A DNA stretch of 64,000 bases from Pseudonocardia autotrophica (GTDB lineage: Bacteria; Actinomycetota; Actinomycetes; Mycobacteriales; Pseudonocardiaceae). Every line of letters begins with the position of its first letter. Position 1 is the first letter of the stretch. The DNA lies in contig NZ_JNYD01000006.1 in assembly GCF_000717175.1 (NCBI RefSeq), positions 248,001 through 312,000 of the forward strand, read 5' to 3'. Made by a program: the position numbers and the translations under genes. The notes beneath the pieces were generated by a model. It did not search any database, was not told where the DNA came from, and saw only the letters and a program-made list of their open reading frames with translations. Shown here piece after piece: positions 36,100 to 45,757 of this stretch.

Positions 36100-36750
36100 C
36101 TACAGGGTCGGGCCGCCCCGGTGGCCCGACCCGGCGGCGGCCGGGCTGGCCGACCTGCTCGGTGCGCCCGCGTACAGGGTCAGCCAGACGATCCGCGCCA
36201 TCGTGGCACAACGACCCGGGTCGTCCTCTGCGGAGTTTCTGACCAGGAGGTACATCCCCCGGTCGAGCATCGCCAGCAGCCAGTCGATGGTCGGCCCGGG
36301 GTCGACTGCCGGGTCCACGGTGCCCTTGCGTCGACCGTCCGCCACGTGGACCGCGAGCAGCTCCCTCCCGATCCGGTACAGCCGCTCGAACTCGAGCTTC
36401 ACCCTCGGGTCGGAGACCGCCTCCTCGGTGAGGGCCCCCATGAGCCGGGAGTGCCTCCGGTAGCAGTCGAGCATGGGCGCCAGCAGGGCCCGAAGGTCGT
36501 CCTCGGTGCCGTCTCCCGGGAAGGTGGTCCAGGGGAGCGCGCAGCCGGCCATCTCGTCCACGATGTCCCGGCCCAGCAGGGCTAGCAGATGGCCTTTGTC
36601 CTCGAAGTGGGCGTAGAAGGTCGAGCGGGCCATGCCGGCCTTTGCCATGATCTGCTCCACGCTCAGGTCGCGGTAGCGCAGTCCCGCGCAGAGCAGCTCG
36701 TGCACTGTGGGCGCGAGGCGCACAGCCATCTCCGTCCGGCGCTCGGCCAT
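36100..36750 (-). CDS. TetR/AcrR-family regulator
   Basis: A 216-residue TetR protein from the ATG at 36750 (an ATG at 36774 would add 8 residues). The HTH is LSVEQIMAKAGMARSTFYAHFEDKGHLL. The C-terminal domain is helical and not similar to that of the three KstR2-like TetR proteins of the window (no GALNW motif). It faces away from the mce operon across about 260 bp and may control it or the neighbouring ligase. Confidence 0.85.
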   Translation of the reverse strand: MAERRTEMAVRLAPTVHELLCAGLRYRDLSVEQIMAKAGMARSTFYAHFEDKGHLLALLGRDIVDEMAGCALPWTTFPGDGTEDDLRALLAPMLDCYRRHSRLMGALTEEAVSDPRVKLEFERLYRIGRELLAVHVADGRRKGTVDPAVDPGPTIDWLLAMLDRGMYLLVRNSAEDDPGRCATMARIVWLTLYAGAPSRSASPAAAGSGHRGGPTL

Positions 36751-36916
36751 GGGCCTCGCCTGTGGTCCCGGCACCCATCCCCCTCGACTGCGTCCGATTT
36801 CGATGCTGGATTCAACGCGCGAACGGTGCAGGAGTCACGCATGAGCCCGTTTCGGCAGGTCGACGCGGGGCTCTGCTGCCCTGAACGAGTGAAAGGGCGG
36901 CGCTCGTCGAACTCCC

Positions 36917-36929
36917 GGACACTCTGTCC
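36917..36929. promoter_or_regulatory. Short palindrome upstream of the mce operon
   Basis: GGACA-CTC-TGTCC lies about 80 nt before the first yrbE gene, in the divergent gap with the TetR gene. No convincing -35/-10 pair was found. CGTTAAAGG (about 36951) is the only AT-richer patch close to the start. Confidence 0.3.
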
Positions 36930-37009
36930 GTCACCTCGTTCTCGAACCGTCGTTAAAGGTTGCGAGCGCGGACCAGTGGGGGTCCGCCGGACAGGAGAGT
37001 GCTCCGACG

Positions 37010-37780
37010 ATGGCGACCGGAACCACCTCGGTGCTCGCACGACCGTTGAAGCCGCTCGGCGGGCTCTTCGCGATGTCGCTGGACACGCTGCAGGCGATGT
37101 TCAAGCGTCCCTTCCAGTGGCGCGAGGCGATCCTGCAGATGTGGTTCATCATCCGCGTCTCGATCGTGCCCACCCTGCTGGTCATGCTCGGCTTCACGCT
37201 GCTTGTGATCTTCGAGGTCAACCTGCTGCTGAAGGACCTCGGAGCGCTCGACCTGTCCGGCGGGATCGCGGGCATCGCCTCCATTCAACAGATCGGGCCC
37301 TTCGTCACGGTGGTCGTGGTGGCGGGCGCGGGCGGCACGGCGATCTGCGCCGACCTCGGCGCCCGGACCATCCGCGAGGAGATCGACGCGATGATGGTGC
37401 TGGGCATCGACCCCATCCAGCGCCTCGTCGTGCCGCGAGTGATCGCCATGGTCGTCGTGGCCCAGGTGCTGAACTTCATCATCGGAGCAGGCGGCCTGAT
37501 CGGCGGCTACTTCTTCAGCGTCTACCTGCAGGGCGCCACCCCAGGCGCCTACGTCGACAGCATCCCGTTGTTCACAGGCCCCGCGGAGCTGATCTTCAGC
37601 ATGGTCAAGGCGCTGGTCTTCGGCATCATCGCCGCCCTCATCGCGTGCTACCGGGGACTCACGGTCTCGGGCGGCTCGAAGGGGGTCGGGGACGCCGTAA
37701 ACCAGGCGGTCGTCATCACCATCACCGTCCTCGTGCCGGTGAGTCTGACCATCACCATCGTTCAGTTCGCGGTCCTGTAG
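37010..37780 (+). CDS. yrbEA: MlaE/YrbE-type permease, first subunit
   Basis: A 256-residue MlaE-family permease with about five membrane helices. Conserved motifs are ASIQQIGPFVTVVVVAGAGGTAICADLGARTIREEIDAMMVLGIDP (the EIDA helix-turn region) and KALVFGIIAALIACYRG. CAGGAGAG precedes the ATG. It pairs with the next gene to form the membrane channel of the Mce lipid importer. Start of the operon; the following genes overlap or abut. Confidence 0.93.
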   Translation: MATGTTSVLARPLKPLGGLFAMSLDTLQAMFKRPFQWREAILQMWFIIRVSIVPTLLVMLGFTLLVIFEVNLLLKDLGALDLSGGIAGIASIQQIGPFVTVVVVAGAGGTAICADLGARTIREEIDAMMVLGIDPIQRLVVPRVIAMVVVAQVLNFIIGAGGLIGGYFFSVYLQGATPGAYVDSIPLFTGPAELIFSMVKALVFGIIAALIACYRGLTVSGGSKGVGDAVNQAVVITITVLVPVSLTITIVQFAVL

Positions 37781-37793
37781 GAGGCGCACCGCC

Positions 37794-38639
37794 ATGGCAG
37801 ACAGAAGTGCGTCCGCGACGCTGCTGCGCGTCGTCACCAGTCCGCTCAAGACGCTGGATGCCCTGGGCGAACAGGGCCTGTTCTACGGCCGCGTGGTCGG
37901 CTCGGTGCCGGCCACGCTGCGCCGCTACAAGAAGGAGCTCCTTCGGCTCATCGCCGAGATGGGCATGGGCGCGGGCGCGCTCGCCCTGGTCGGTGGGTCC
38001 GCTGTCATCGTCGGGTCGATCACCTTCTTCGCAGGCGCGGTGGCCGCGGCGCAGGGCTTCGAGTCGTCGTCCAACATCGGGGTCGGCTCGCTAGCCCCGC
38101 TCCTCGCCGCCTACTTCACCGCGCGGCTGTCCACTCCGCTGCTCGCGGGCGTCGCGCTGGCCGTGACGATCGGCGCGGCGACCACCTCGCAGATCGGCTC
38201 CATGCGGATCTCCGAGGAGATCGACGCGCTGGAGGTCATGTCCGTCCCCTCCATGCGGTACCTCGTGACGACCCGGGTGCTCGCCGGGCTGATCGTGATC
38301 ACCCCGCTCTACATCTTCGCATCGCTCGCGGGCTTCCTGGCCGACTACCTGATCCTGGTGTTCTTCTACGACACCGGGGCGGGCAACTTCAGTCACTACT
38401 TCTTCCTGTACCTGAGCCCCCTCGACATCGTCTTCGCCTACATCCAGGTCATCGCCATGGTCATCGTGGTCATGTCCATCCACACCTACTACGGGTACAC
38501 CGCAGGCGGCGGGCCCGCGGGTGTCGGCGAGGCCGTCGGGCGCTCGGTCCGTTCCTCCCTGTCCGGAGTCATGATCGTGAACCTGCTCGTCGCGATGGCG
38601 CTCTACGCGAACTTCAACACCTTCCACCTGGCGGGCTGA
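37794..38639 (+). CDS. yrbEB: MlaE/YrbE-type permease, second subunit
   Basis: A 281-residue second YrbE permease, with AGGAGG 8 nt upstream. It has the family helix-turn RISEEIDALEVMSVPSMRYLVTTRVLAGL and the coupling helix region, plus a C-terminal GGGPAGVGEAVGRSVRSSLSG. Together with YrbEA it would make a heterodimeric permease. It lies 13 nt after yrbEA and 4 nt before mceA. Confidence 0.93.
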   Translation: MADRSASATLLRVVTSPLKTLDALGEQGLFYGRVVGSVPATLRRYKKELLRLIAEMGMGAGALALVGGSAVIVGSITFFAGAVAAAQGFESSSNIGVGSLAPLLAAYFTARLSTPLLAGVALAVTIGAATTSQIGSMRISEEIDALEVMSVPSMRYLVTTRVLAGLIVITPLYIFASLAGFLADYLILVFFYDTGAGNFSHYFFLYLSPLDIVFAYIQVIAMVIVVMSIHTYYGYTAGGGPAGVGEAVGRSVRSSLSGVMIVNLLVAMALYANFNTFHLAG

Positions 38640-38643
38640 GTCG

Positions 38644-39822
38644 ATGCCCCGCACAGTCAAGGTCCGCGTCGTCGGGCTCGTCATGGTGGTGGTGATGGCC
38701 GGCCTGTTCGGTCTCGCCGCTGCCTTCTACGCGCAGGTCTTCGTCATCCGGGTGCCGGTGACCCTGCAGGTCGACCGCTCCGGGCTGGTGATGGACGCGG
38801 GCAACACCGTCACCCTGCGCGGCGTGCAGGTCGGCACGATCACCGACGTCGAGGCAACGGACGGTGGCGCCAGGCTCACCCTCGGACTGGACCCCGACGA
38901 GATCGACCGGATCCCGGCGAACGTCCTCGCGAAGATCGAGCCGAGCACGATCTTCGGGGCGAAAAACGTGAGCCTGAGCCTTCCGGACGCGCCCAGCGCG
39001 ACCCCGCTCGCCCGGGGCGCGGTGCTCGACACCCGTCAGGTCACGGTCGAGGTCAACACCGTGTTCGACAACCTCGCCACCGTGCTCCGCACCGTGGACC
39101 CGGCCAAGCTGAACGCCACCCTCGGTGAGCTGGCCCACGCCCTCGGCGGGCGCGGCGACCGAATCGCCCAGCTCGCCGGCGCCGCCGACGGCTACCTCGG
39201 CAAGCTCAACGACAAGCTGCCGGTCCTGCAGGAGGACCTTCGCAGGCTCAGCCCGGTGACGCAGACCTTCGCCGACATCAGTCCGGACGTCCTGCGCATC
39301 CTCGACAACACCACGGTCACCGGCGCCACCCTGGTCGACCAGGCCGACCAGCTCGACGCGTTCCTGATGGACGTCTCGGTCCTGGCGGGCAACGCGCAGA
39401 CGGTGTTGGCGGAGAACCGCGAGAACCTCGCGACCTCCCTCGACCTGCTGCGCAGCCCGGCTGCCTTGTTGCACCGCTATGACCCCATGCTCACCTGCTT
39501 CATCGAAGGCCTGGACGAGTCCCGCAAGGTGCTGGAGCCGGCCATCGGTGGGGACTCGCCGGAGCTGCGGCTCAACACCACCATCTCCATCGGCCAGGAC
39601 CCCTACACCAACCCGCGGGACCTGCCGAAAATCAACGTCGACAACGGCCCCGGCTGCTACGGGCTGCCACAGGTCGACGAGTCCGAGCGTCCGATCAAGC
39701 GGGTCCCGACCGACGTCCAGGTGGACCGCGAGAACAGCAACCGGGTCCAGCTGGGCCGGCAGTCGTTCGCGCCGCTGCTCACGGCGCCCCTGGGCAACGC
39801 GGCAAGGGAGGAGCAGCGGTGA
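38644..39822 (+). CDS. mceA: Mce-family protein, MceA position
   Basis: A 392-residue substrate-binding subunit: an N-terminal membrane anchor (about 9-30), the MlaD/MCE beta domain with VTLQVDRSGLVMDAGNTVTLRGVQVGTITDVE, and a long helical C-terminal domain with DNLATVLRTVDPAKLNATL. The Mce1A-like mid-section has CYGLPQV near residue 340. Six Mce proteins form a periplasmic lipid tunnel. The stop overlaps the mceB start. Confidence 0.92.
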   Translation: MPRTVKVRVVGLVMVVVMAGLFGLAAAFYAQVFVIRVPVTLQVDRSGLVMDAGNTVTLRGVQVGTITDVEATDGGARLTLGLDPDEIDRIPANVLAKIEPSTIFGAKNVSLSLPDAPSATPLARGAVLDTRQVTVEVNTVFDNLATVLRTVDPAKLNATLGELAHALGGRGDRIAQLAGAADGYLGKLNDKLPVLQEDLRRLSPVTQTFADISPDVLRILDNTTVTGATLVDQADQLDAFLMDVSVLAGNAQTVLAENRENLATSLDLLRSPAALLHRYDPMLTCFIEGLDESRKVLEPAIGGDSPELRLNTTISIGQDPYTNPRDLPKINVDNGPGCYGLPQVDESERPIKRVPTDVQVDRENSNRVQLGRQSFAPLLTAPLGNAAREEQR

Positions 39823-40850
39823 AGGTCCGCTCCGAACTGATCAAGGTCATTGCCTTCCTCGTGGTCGGCGTGTTCTTCGGTGGCCTGCTCTGGGTGACCC
39901 TGGGCCGGTCGACCGTGGGTGTCGCCCACACCTCGTACTCGGCGGAGTTCGCCGACGTCAGCGGACTCTCCGACGGTGACCTGGTCAAGGTGGCCGGCGT
40001 CGACGTGGGGCAGGTGACCGGTGTCGAGCTCGGCGACGGCGACCGAGTCAAGGTCGACTTCGACGTGCGGGACGACCAGCCCGTCACCGCCTCGACGAAG
40101 GTGCTGGCCCGCTACGAGAACCTGATCGGCGACCGGTACCTGGAGCTGGCGCCGGGTCCGGGCGACGGCAGTCGTCAGGACCCCGACGCCACGATCCCCG
40201 ACACGCGGACGGTGCCGGCTCTGGACCTCGACGTTCTGCTCAACGGCTTCAAGCCGCTGTTCCAGGGCCTGCAGCCGGACCAGGTCAACTCGCTGGCGAC
40301 CGACCTCATCGGAACGCTGCAGGGACAGAGCGGCACGGTCGACTCGCTGTTGCGCCACACCGCCTCGCTGACCAGCACGCTGGCCGACCGCGACGAGGTG
40401 ATCGGCCGGACGGTGCAGAACCTCAACACCGTCCTCGGTGCGGTCGACACCCGCGACTCGCAGCTCAGCACGACGCTGGACCAGCTGCAGAAGGTCGTCT
40501 CGGGGCTCGCCGCGGACCGGCAGACCATCGGTGAGTCGATCACGCGGGTCAACGGCTTCGCCGGGGACCTCGCGTCCCTCCTGGGCCAGGTCCGACCGCC
40601 GCTGCAGGGCTCGATCGCCGAGCTGGGCAGGGTGGCGACGAACCTCGACGACAACACCGACCGGCTCAACGCCGTCCTGGCGCAGATCCCGAGGGCCTAC
40701 GAGAGCCTCGACCGGGTCGGCTCCTACGGCACCTTCTTCAACTTCTATCTCTGCAGCGTCCAGGTCAAGGTCACCGGGCCCGACGGCCAGCCCATCTCCT
40801 CGCCGGTCTTCGGTTCGAACCAGAACACCCCGAGGTGCCGACTCCCATGA
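39819..40850 (+). CDS. mceB: Mce-family protein, MceB position
   Basis: A 343-residue Mce subunit starting with GTG at 39819 (4-nt overlap with mceA). Membrane anchor at about 8-28, then SYSAEFADVSGLSDGDLVKVAGVDVGQVTGVE and YENLIGDRYLELAPGPG in the MCE domain. A helical domain follows, with the conserved GSYGTFFNFYLCSVQV of MceB-type proteins near residue 300. Ends by overlapping mceC as ATGA. Confidence 0.92.
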   Translation: MKVRSELIKVIAFLVVGVFFGGLLWVTLGRSTVGVAHTSYSAEFADVSGLSDGDLVKVAGVDVGQVTGVELGDGDRVKVDFDVRDDQPVTASTKVLARYENLIGDRYLELAPGPGDGSRQDPDATIPDTRTVPALDLDVLLNGFKPLFQGLQPDQVNSLATDLIGTLQGQSGTVDSLLRHTASLTSTLADRDEVIGRTVQNLNTVLGAVDTRDSQLSTTLDQLQKVVSGLAADRQTIGESITRVNGFAGDLASLLGQVRPPLQGSIAELGRVATNLDDNTDRLNAVLAQIPRAYESLDRVGSYGTFFNFYLCSVQVKVTGPDGQPISSPVFGSNQNTPRCRLP

Positions 40851-41884
40851 TCCGCTTCCGCGACAAGAACCCCGTGGTCGTCGGGGCGATCGGTCTCGTC
40901 GCCATCCTCCTGGTGCTCGCCGCGGCGCTCAACACGACGTCCCTGCTCGACCTGCGCGGAACCGCGTACAGCGCCCTGTTCTCCGAGGCCGGAGGCCTCC
41001 GCGAGGGCGACCCCGTGAAGGTGGGCGGCTTCGAGATCGGCCGGGTGACCGGCGTGAGCCTCGACGGCCCGAACGTCCGTGTCGACTTCCGGGTCACGGA
41101 CTCGAAGGCAGAGGTCGGCGACCGGACCAGGGCCTCGGTCTCGGTGGCGACCGTGCTGGGCGACAAGTTCCTCAAGCTGGAGCCCTCCGGGACCACCGAC
41201 CAGGACCCGGGGACCCCCATCCCCCGGGACCGCACGGTCGCCCCGTACGACCTGCCCGAGGCGCTCTCGACGCTCACCACGACGGCGCAGCAGATCGACA
41301 CCCAGCAGCTGTCCAAGGCGCTCGACACCGTGTCGGAGACGCTGGACGGCAAGGGGCCGCAGCTGCGCTCGGCCGTGGACGGGGTCGGACGGCTTTCCAC
41401 GACCATCGCCTCCCGGGATGCCGAGCTGCGCGAGCTGCTGGCCCACGCTCAGGGGGTCACCGGGGTGCTGGCCCAGCGCTCCGACCAGGTCAAGCTCTTA
41501 ATCACCGACGGCAACCTGCTGCTCGGTGAGCTCGAACAGCGGCGCAAGGACATCGGTGAGCTGCTGCGGAACGCCTCGGCGCTCGCCCAGGAGTTGAACG
41601 GGCTGGTCGCCGACAACCGCGAGCAGATCGAGCCCGCGCTGGACCGGCTGAACTCGGTGCTCGCGACCCTGCAGCAGAACGAGGACAACATCGCGAAGAT
41701 CCTCAAGGGCGCCGTCGGCTACGCGACCGGCGTCGGGGAGGCCGTGAGCAACGGCCCGTTCTTCAACGCCTACGTGCAGAACCTGATCCCCGGCAACCTG
41801 ATCCCGCTCTCGGACTACCTGCCGGAGCTGGGCTCGAACCAGGGGGCGTCCATCGCGCCCGCCCAGCAGGGAGGTAACCGGTGA
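40847..41884 (+). CDS. mceC: Mce-family protein, MceC position
   Basis: A 345-residue Mce subunit from the ATG at 40847 (overlaps the mceB stop as ATGA). Anchor at about 10-30, AYSALFSEAGGLREGDPVKVGGFEIGRVTGVSL in the MCE domain, then VATVLGDKFLKLEPSG and a long helical region. A C-terminal Gln/Ala-rich tail ends before the mceD GTG. Start is chosen because the earlier GTG adds only four residues and lies inside mceB. Confidence 0.92.
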   Translation: MIRFRDKNPVVVGAIGLVAILLVLAAALNTTSLLDLRGTAYSALFSEAGGLREGDPVKVGGFEIGRVTGVSLDGPNVRVDFRVTDSKAEVGDRTRASVSVATVLGDKFLKLEPSGTTDQDPGTPIPRDRTVAPYDLPEALSTLTTTAQQIDTQQLSKALDTVSETLDGKGPQLRSAVDGVGRLSTTIASRDAELRELLAHAQGVTGVLAQRSDQVKLLITDGNLLLGELEQRRKDIGELLRNASALAQELNGLVADNREQIEPALDRLNSVLATLQQNEDNIAKILKGAVGYATGVGEAVSNGPFFNAYVQNLIPGNLIPLSDYLPELGSNQGASIAPAQQGGNR

Positions 41885-43113
41885 GCCGCATCCTTATCCT
41901 CCGCGTGCTGGCCGCCGTCGTCGTCGCGGTCCTCGTCGCGGGAGTGCTCGTCGCCGTGAGCGTGAGCGGCACCCGGAAGGCCTCCGCCTACTTCACCTCG
42001 ACGACGGGTATGTACCCGGGCGACGAGGTCCGGATCCTCGGCGTCCCCGTCGGCAAGATCGACGCCATCACCCCCGAGGGCAACCAGGTCAAGGTCGACT
42101 TCCACTACGACTCCGACCAGGAGGTCCCGGCGGACGCGCAGGCCGCGATCGTCGCACCCAGTCTGGTCACCACTCGGTACCTGCAGCTGGCGCCCCGCTA
42201 CACAGGGGGACCGACGCTGGCGGAGGGCGCGATCATCCCGCTCGAGCGAACGGCCGTCCCCGTCGAGTGGGACTCCATCAAGGACCAGCTCTCCCGGCTG
42301 TCGACCGACCTCGGTCCGGTCGCCGACGACCCCGACGGGTCGCTCGCGCGTGCGCTGTCGGTCGGCGCGGACACCCTGCAGGGGCAGGGTGCGGGGCTCA
42401 ACGACACGCTCAAGCGGCTTGCGGCGGCCACGACGACCCTCGCCGACGGCAGCGACGACCTGTTCGGCACGGTCAACAACCTGCAGGTGTTCACGGCCGC
42501 GCTCGCCACCAGCGACAAGCAGATCGAGGAGTTCGGCACCCGACTGGCGTCGGTCTCCGGGATCCTGGACGAGAACCGCGACCAGCTCGGCGCCGCGCTG
42601 GCGGACCTGCGCACCACGGTGGGCACCGTGCAGCAGTTCGTCGCGGACAACCGCGACCGGCTCGGCACCTCGGTCGACCGGCTCGCCGGCGTCACCGGCA
42701 TCTTGGCCGCTCAGCAGGAGGACCTGGCCGGGGTGCTGCATGCGGCGCCGCTGCCGCTGACGAACCTTTACAACGCCATCCAGCCCGGCACCGCCTCGCT
42801 GCACGGACAGCTGGCTCTGGCCAACCTCCAGAACCCCTCCTTGTTCGTCTGCTCCGGCATCGCCGCGGCGGGCAACCTGGACCCCCAGGAGGCGGCCAAG
42901 CAGTGCGCGGCGGCCCTCGGTCCGCTGCTGGACCTGCTGAAGGTCAATTACCCGCCAGTGGCAGCCAACCCCCTGAGCCGCCCGGGCAGCCTCCCTACCG
43001 AGGCCAGCCCGCGGGCGCCGCTGCCCGCGGACGGCCCGTCCGCGATCCTCCCGCCGGTCACCGGACAGGGCGGTCTCTCCGAGCTCCTCACCCCCCAGGG
43101 AGGCACCCGATGA
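41881..43113 (+). CDS. mceD: Mce-family protein, MceD position
   Basis: A 410-residue Mce subunit with a GTG start overlapping the mceC stop. Anchor at about 5-28, AYFTSTTGMYPGDEVRILGVPVGKIDAI and SLVTTRYLQLAPRYTGG in the MCE domain, then a helical domain and a Pro-rich C-terminus (about 370-410), a feature usual for MceD. Stop overlaps mceE as ATGA. Confidence 0.92.
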   Translation: MSRILILRVLAAVVVAVLVAGVLVAVSVSGTRKASAYFTSTTGMYPGDEVRILGVPVGKIDAITPEGNQVKVDFHYDSDQEVPADAQAAIVAPSLVTTRYLQLAPRYTGGPTLAEGAIIPLERTAVPVEWDSIKDQLSRLSTDLGPVADDPDGSLARALSVGADTLQGQGAGLNDTLKRLAAATTTLADGSDDLFGTVNNLQVFTAALATSDKQIEEFGTRLASVSGILDENRDQLGAALADLRTTVGTVQQFVADNRDRLGTSVDRLAGVTGILAAQQEDLAGVLHAAPLPLTNLYNAIQPGTASLHGQLALANLQNPSLFVCSGIAAAGNLDPQEAAKQCAAALGPLLDLLKVNYPPVAANPLSRPGSLPTEASPRAPLPADGPSAILPPVTGQGGLSELLTPQGGTR

Positions 43114-44381
43114 CCCGGTCGTCGCGAACCGGCGGGCTCCGACGGGCGCTACCGTTCGCCGTCCTGGCGACCACGGTCGCCCTCGGGCTGACCGGCTGTC
43201 GCTTCGAGGGCGTCAACGCCCTCCCACTGCCCGGTGGCGTGGGCGGGGGAGACGGCTCCTACACGGTGCAGGTCGAGCTCCCCGACGTCGGCACGCTCAA
43301 GCCGAACGCCCAGGTCAAGGTCGGGGACATCGCCGTCGGTACGATCACCTCGTTGGCCACCCGGGACTGGCACGCCGTGGCGAACGTCCGGCTGGGACGA
43401 GACGTCCAGCTGCCCCAGAACGCGGTCGCTGCGGTCGGGCAGAACAGCTTGCTGGGCGCGTCCTACCTGGAGATGAGCGCCCCGACCGAGCCCGCCCCGA
43501 CCGGGCGGCTGGTGGAGGGTGACGTCGTACCGCTCGCCAACACGCGGGCGTACCCGACCACCGAGGAGGTGCTGGCGGCGACCTCGCTGGTGCTCAACGG
43601 CGGCGGGCTCAACCAGCTCAGCACCGTGACCCGGGAGCTGGACCGCGCCCTGGGCGGCGATGACGGCGCCGTCGGACGGCTGCTCCCGCAGCTCGACACG
43701 TTCGTCACCGGACTCGACGCACAGCGCAACGACATCACAACGGCGATCGACGGCCTCGACCGGCTCTCGGGACAGCTTGCGGGGCAGACCGACACCATCA
43801 CCGGTGCCCTCGACCAGCTCGGCCCGGCCCTGCAGGTGCTCGACCGTGAGCGCGACGACCTGGTCACCGCCCTGGACAAGCTCAAGGCCCTCAGCGCGAC
43901 AGGTTCCCAGATCGTGGCCGAGAGCGGGGACAACCTCACCGCGAACCTGCGCGACCTGCAGCCGGTCCTGAAGTCGCTGGGCGACACGCAGGACCACCTG
44001 GTCGGTGCGTTGGGGCTGGTCCTGACCTTCCCGTTCCCGGCTGCGACCACCCCGAACGCGTGCCGCGGCGACTACTGCAACCTGAGCCTGATGGTCGACC
44101 TGCAGCTGTCGAAGATCGACGCCAACCTGCTCAGCGGCACCCCGCTCGAGGGCAGCCTGTTCGGCATCCAGAACCTGCTCGGCGGCGCCGCCCCGGGTTC
44201 CGCCGGGGGTGCAGGCGACCCCCTGCGCGATCCGCTGGACGCCTTCACGGGGGCCGCTCCCACCACGAACCCGTCCGCTCCCCCCGCCACCCCCGCCCCG
44301 TCGCCGGCGCCCGCGGCGCCCGCGGACTCGGGCGGGGGATCCGGCGGCCTGCTCGGCTCGCTCCTGGGAGGTGGCCGGTGA
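43110..44381 (+). CDS. mceE: Mce-family lipoprotein, MceE position
   Basis: A 423-residue lipoprotein from the ATG at 43110 (GGAGG upstream, overlap with mceD). The signal ends in the lipobox LGLTGC (Cys30), the standard mark of MceE/LprK. The MCE domain has VELPDVGTLKPNAQVKVGDIAVGTITSLA and ASYLEMSAP; the C-terminus is Pro/Ala/Ser-rich. A longer frame that continues upstream runs through mceD out of phase and was rejected. Confidence 0.92.
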   Translation: MTRSSRTGGLRRALPFAVLATTVALGLTGCRFEGVNALPLPGGVGGGDGSYTVQVELPDVGTLKPNAQVKVGDIAVGTITSLATRDWHAVANVRLGRDVQLPQNAVAAVGQNSLLGASYLEMSAPTEPAPTGRLVEGDVVPLANTRAYPTTEEVLAATSLVLNGGGLNQLSTVTRELDRALGGDDGAVGRLLPQLDTFVTGLDAQRNDITTAIDGLDRLSGQLAGQTDTITGALDQLGPALQVLDRERDDLVTALDKLKALSATGSQIVAESGDNLTANLRDLQPVLKSLGDTQDHLVGALGLVLTFPFPAATTPNACRGDYCNLSLMVDLQLSKIDANLLSGTPLEGSLFGIQNLLGGAAPGSAGGAGDPLRDPLDAFTGAAPTTNPSAPPATPAPSPAPAAPADSGGGSGGLLGSLLGGGR

Positions 44382-45757
44382 TCCTCACCAGGTTCATCCG
44401 GGGCCAGCTCACCGCGCTCGTCATCGCGACGGTCGTCGGCAGCCTGATCCTCGGCATCGTCTACCTCCGGGTGCCGGACCAGCTCGGAATCGGCAACTAC
44501 ACGGTCACTGCGAACTTCGCCGAGGCGGGCAGGCTGTACGAGGGCGCCGAGGTCAACTACCGCGGCAGCTCGGTCGGTCGGGTCACCGCCGTCCGGCTCA
44601 GCGACACCGGCGTCGAGGCCGACCTGCGGATCGACAGCGGCCACGACGTGCCCACGACGACGCGTGCCGAGGTGCACAGCCTCTCCGCGGTCGGCGAGCA
44701 GTACGTCGACCTCGTGCCGGACAACCTCGACGGTCCCTTCCTGGCCTCCGGGGACACCATCCCGGTGAGCCAGACGTCGACGCCCGTCCAGATCGGACCG
44801 GTGCTGGACCAGGTCAACGCGCTGGTGGCCAAGCTTCCCGCCGACGATCTCAACGTCGTCGTGAACGAGGCGTTCGACGCCTTCCGCGGGTCGGGCGGCG
44901 ACCTGCAGCGGATCATCGACAGCGGGGGCACCCTCCTCGACGCCGCGGACGCGAACTACGCCCCGACGGCGCAGCTCCTCGACGACCTGCGGCCGGTGCT
45001 CGGCTCGGTCGACGAGATCTCCCCGGAGCTGCGGTCGCTGAGCGCGGACCTCGCCTCGGTGACCGACCAGCTGCGGGAGAGCGACGGGGACATCCGCGGC
45101 CTGCTCACCGACGGCCGTCCGTTCGCCCGCGAGGTGAACGGCCTGCTCGGCGACGTGCGCGGGACCGTGCCGACTCTGCTCGCCAACCTCGTCACCGTCG
45201 GCGGGGTGCTCGACACCTACGAGCCGAACCTGGCCCAGGCGCTGTCCGTCTACCCGGCCCTTGCGACGAACGGTCAGACGATCGTCCTGCCGAACGGGGA
45301 GGACCATCGAGCGAACGTCGACCTCGACCTCGCCCTCAACTCGCCACCCGCGTGTACACAGGGCTTCGTCCCCGCGGACCAGTGGCGCGACCCGGCCGAC
45401 ACCTCGGTCGCCCCGCCGATCAGCGCCTTCTGCCGGCTTCCGGCGGACGACGTGAGCGGCGTCCGCGGCGCACGGAACACCCCGTGCGCCGAGGCGCCGG
45501 GCACCCGCGCGGGGACCCCGATGGACTGCCGGGGCGGCGGAACCAGGCCCGTGGCGCCGAACAACCCGCCGTTCGCGCCGGGCACCGCGCTCGGCAGCCT
45601 GTTGGGTGACGGCAGCCGGCCCCGGACCGACCCGTTGGGCGGTCGCGCGATCGGGCCGGATGGAACGCCCTACTACCTGAGGGCCGTCGGTGAGCCGACG
45701 GCGCCCGAGGAGGAGATGACATGGCAGAGGCTCCTGCTCCGGCCGGTCGGCCGATGA
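44378..45757 (+). CDS. mceF: Mce-family protein, MceF position
   Basis: A 459-residue Mce subunit with a GTG start overlapping the mceE stop as GTGA. Anchor at about 12-34, TANFAEAGRLYEGAEVNYRGSSVGRVTAVRL and SAVGEQYVDLVPD in the MCE domain, then a helical domain and a Cys-containing C-terminal extension (ACTQGFVPADQWR, CAEAPGTRAG) that probably forms disulfides. It completes the A-F set in the canonical order. Confidence 0.92.
   Translation: MILTRFIRGQLTALVIATVVGSLILGIVYLRVPDQLGIGNYTVTANFAEAGRLYEGAEVNYRGSSVGRVTAVRLSDTGVEADLRIDSGHDVPTTTRAEVHSLSAVGEQYVDLVPDNLDGPFLASGDTIPVSQTSTPVQIGPVLDQVNALVAKLPADDLNVVVNEAFDAFRGSGGDLQRIIDSGGTLLDAADANYAPTAQLLDDLRPVLGSVDEISPELRSLSADLASVTDQLRESDGDIRGLLTDGRPFAREVNGLLGDVRGTVPTLLANLVTVGGVLDTYEPNLAQALSVYPALATNGQTIVLPNGEDHRANVDLDLALNSPPACTQGFVPADQWRDPADTSVAPPISAFCRLPADDVSGVRGARNTPCAEAPGTRAGTPMDCRGGGTRPVAPNNPPFAPGTALGSLLGDGSRPRTDPLGGRAIGPDGTPYYLRAVGEPTAPEEEMTWQRLLLRPVGR

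Noticed and set aside
42267..43109. Long plus-strand extension before mceE
   Set aside because: It runs out of phase through mceD, and the lipoprotein signal begins at the ATG overlapping the mceD stop.
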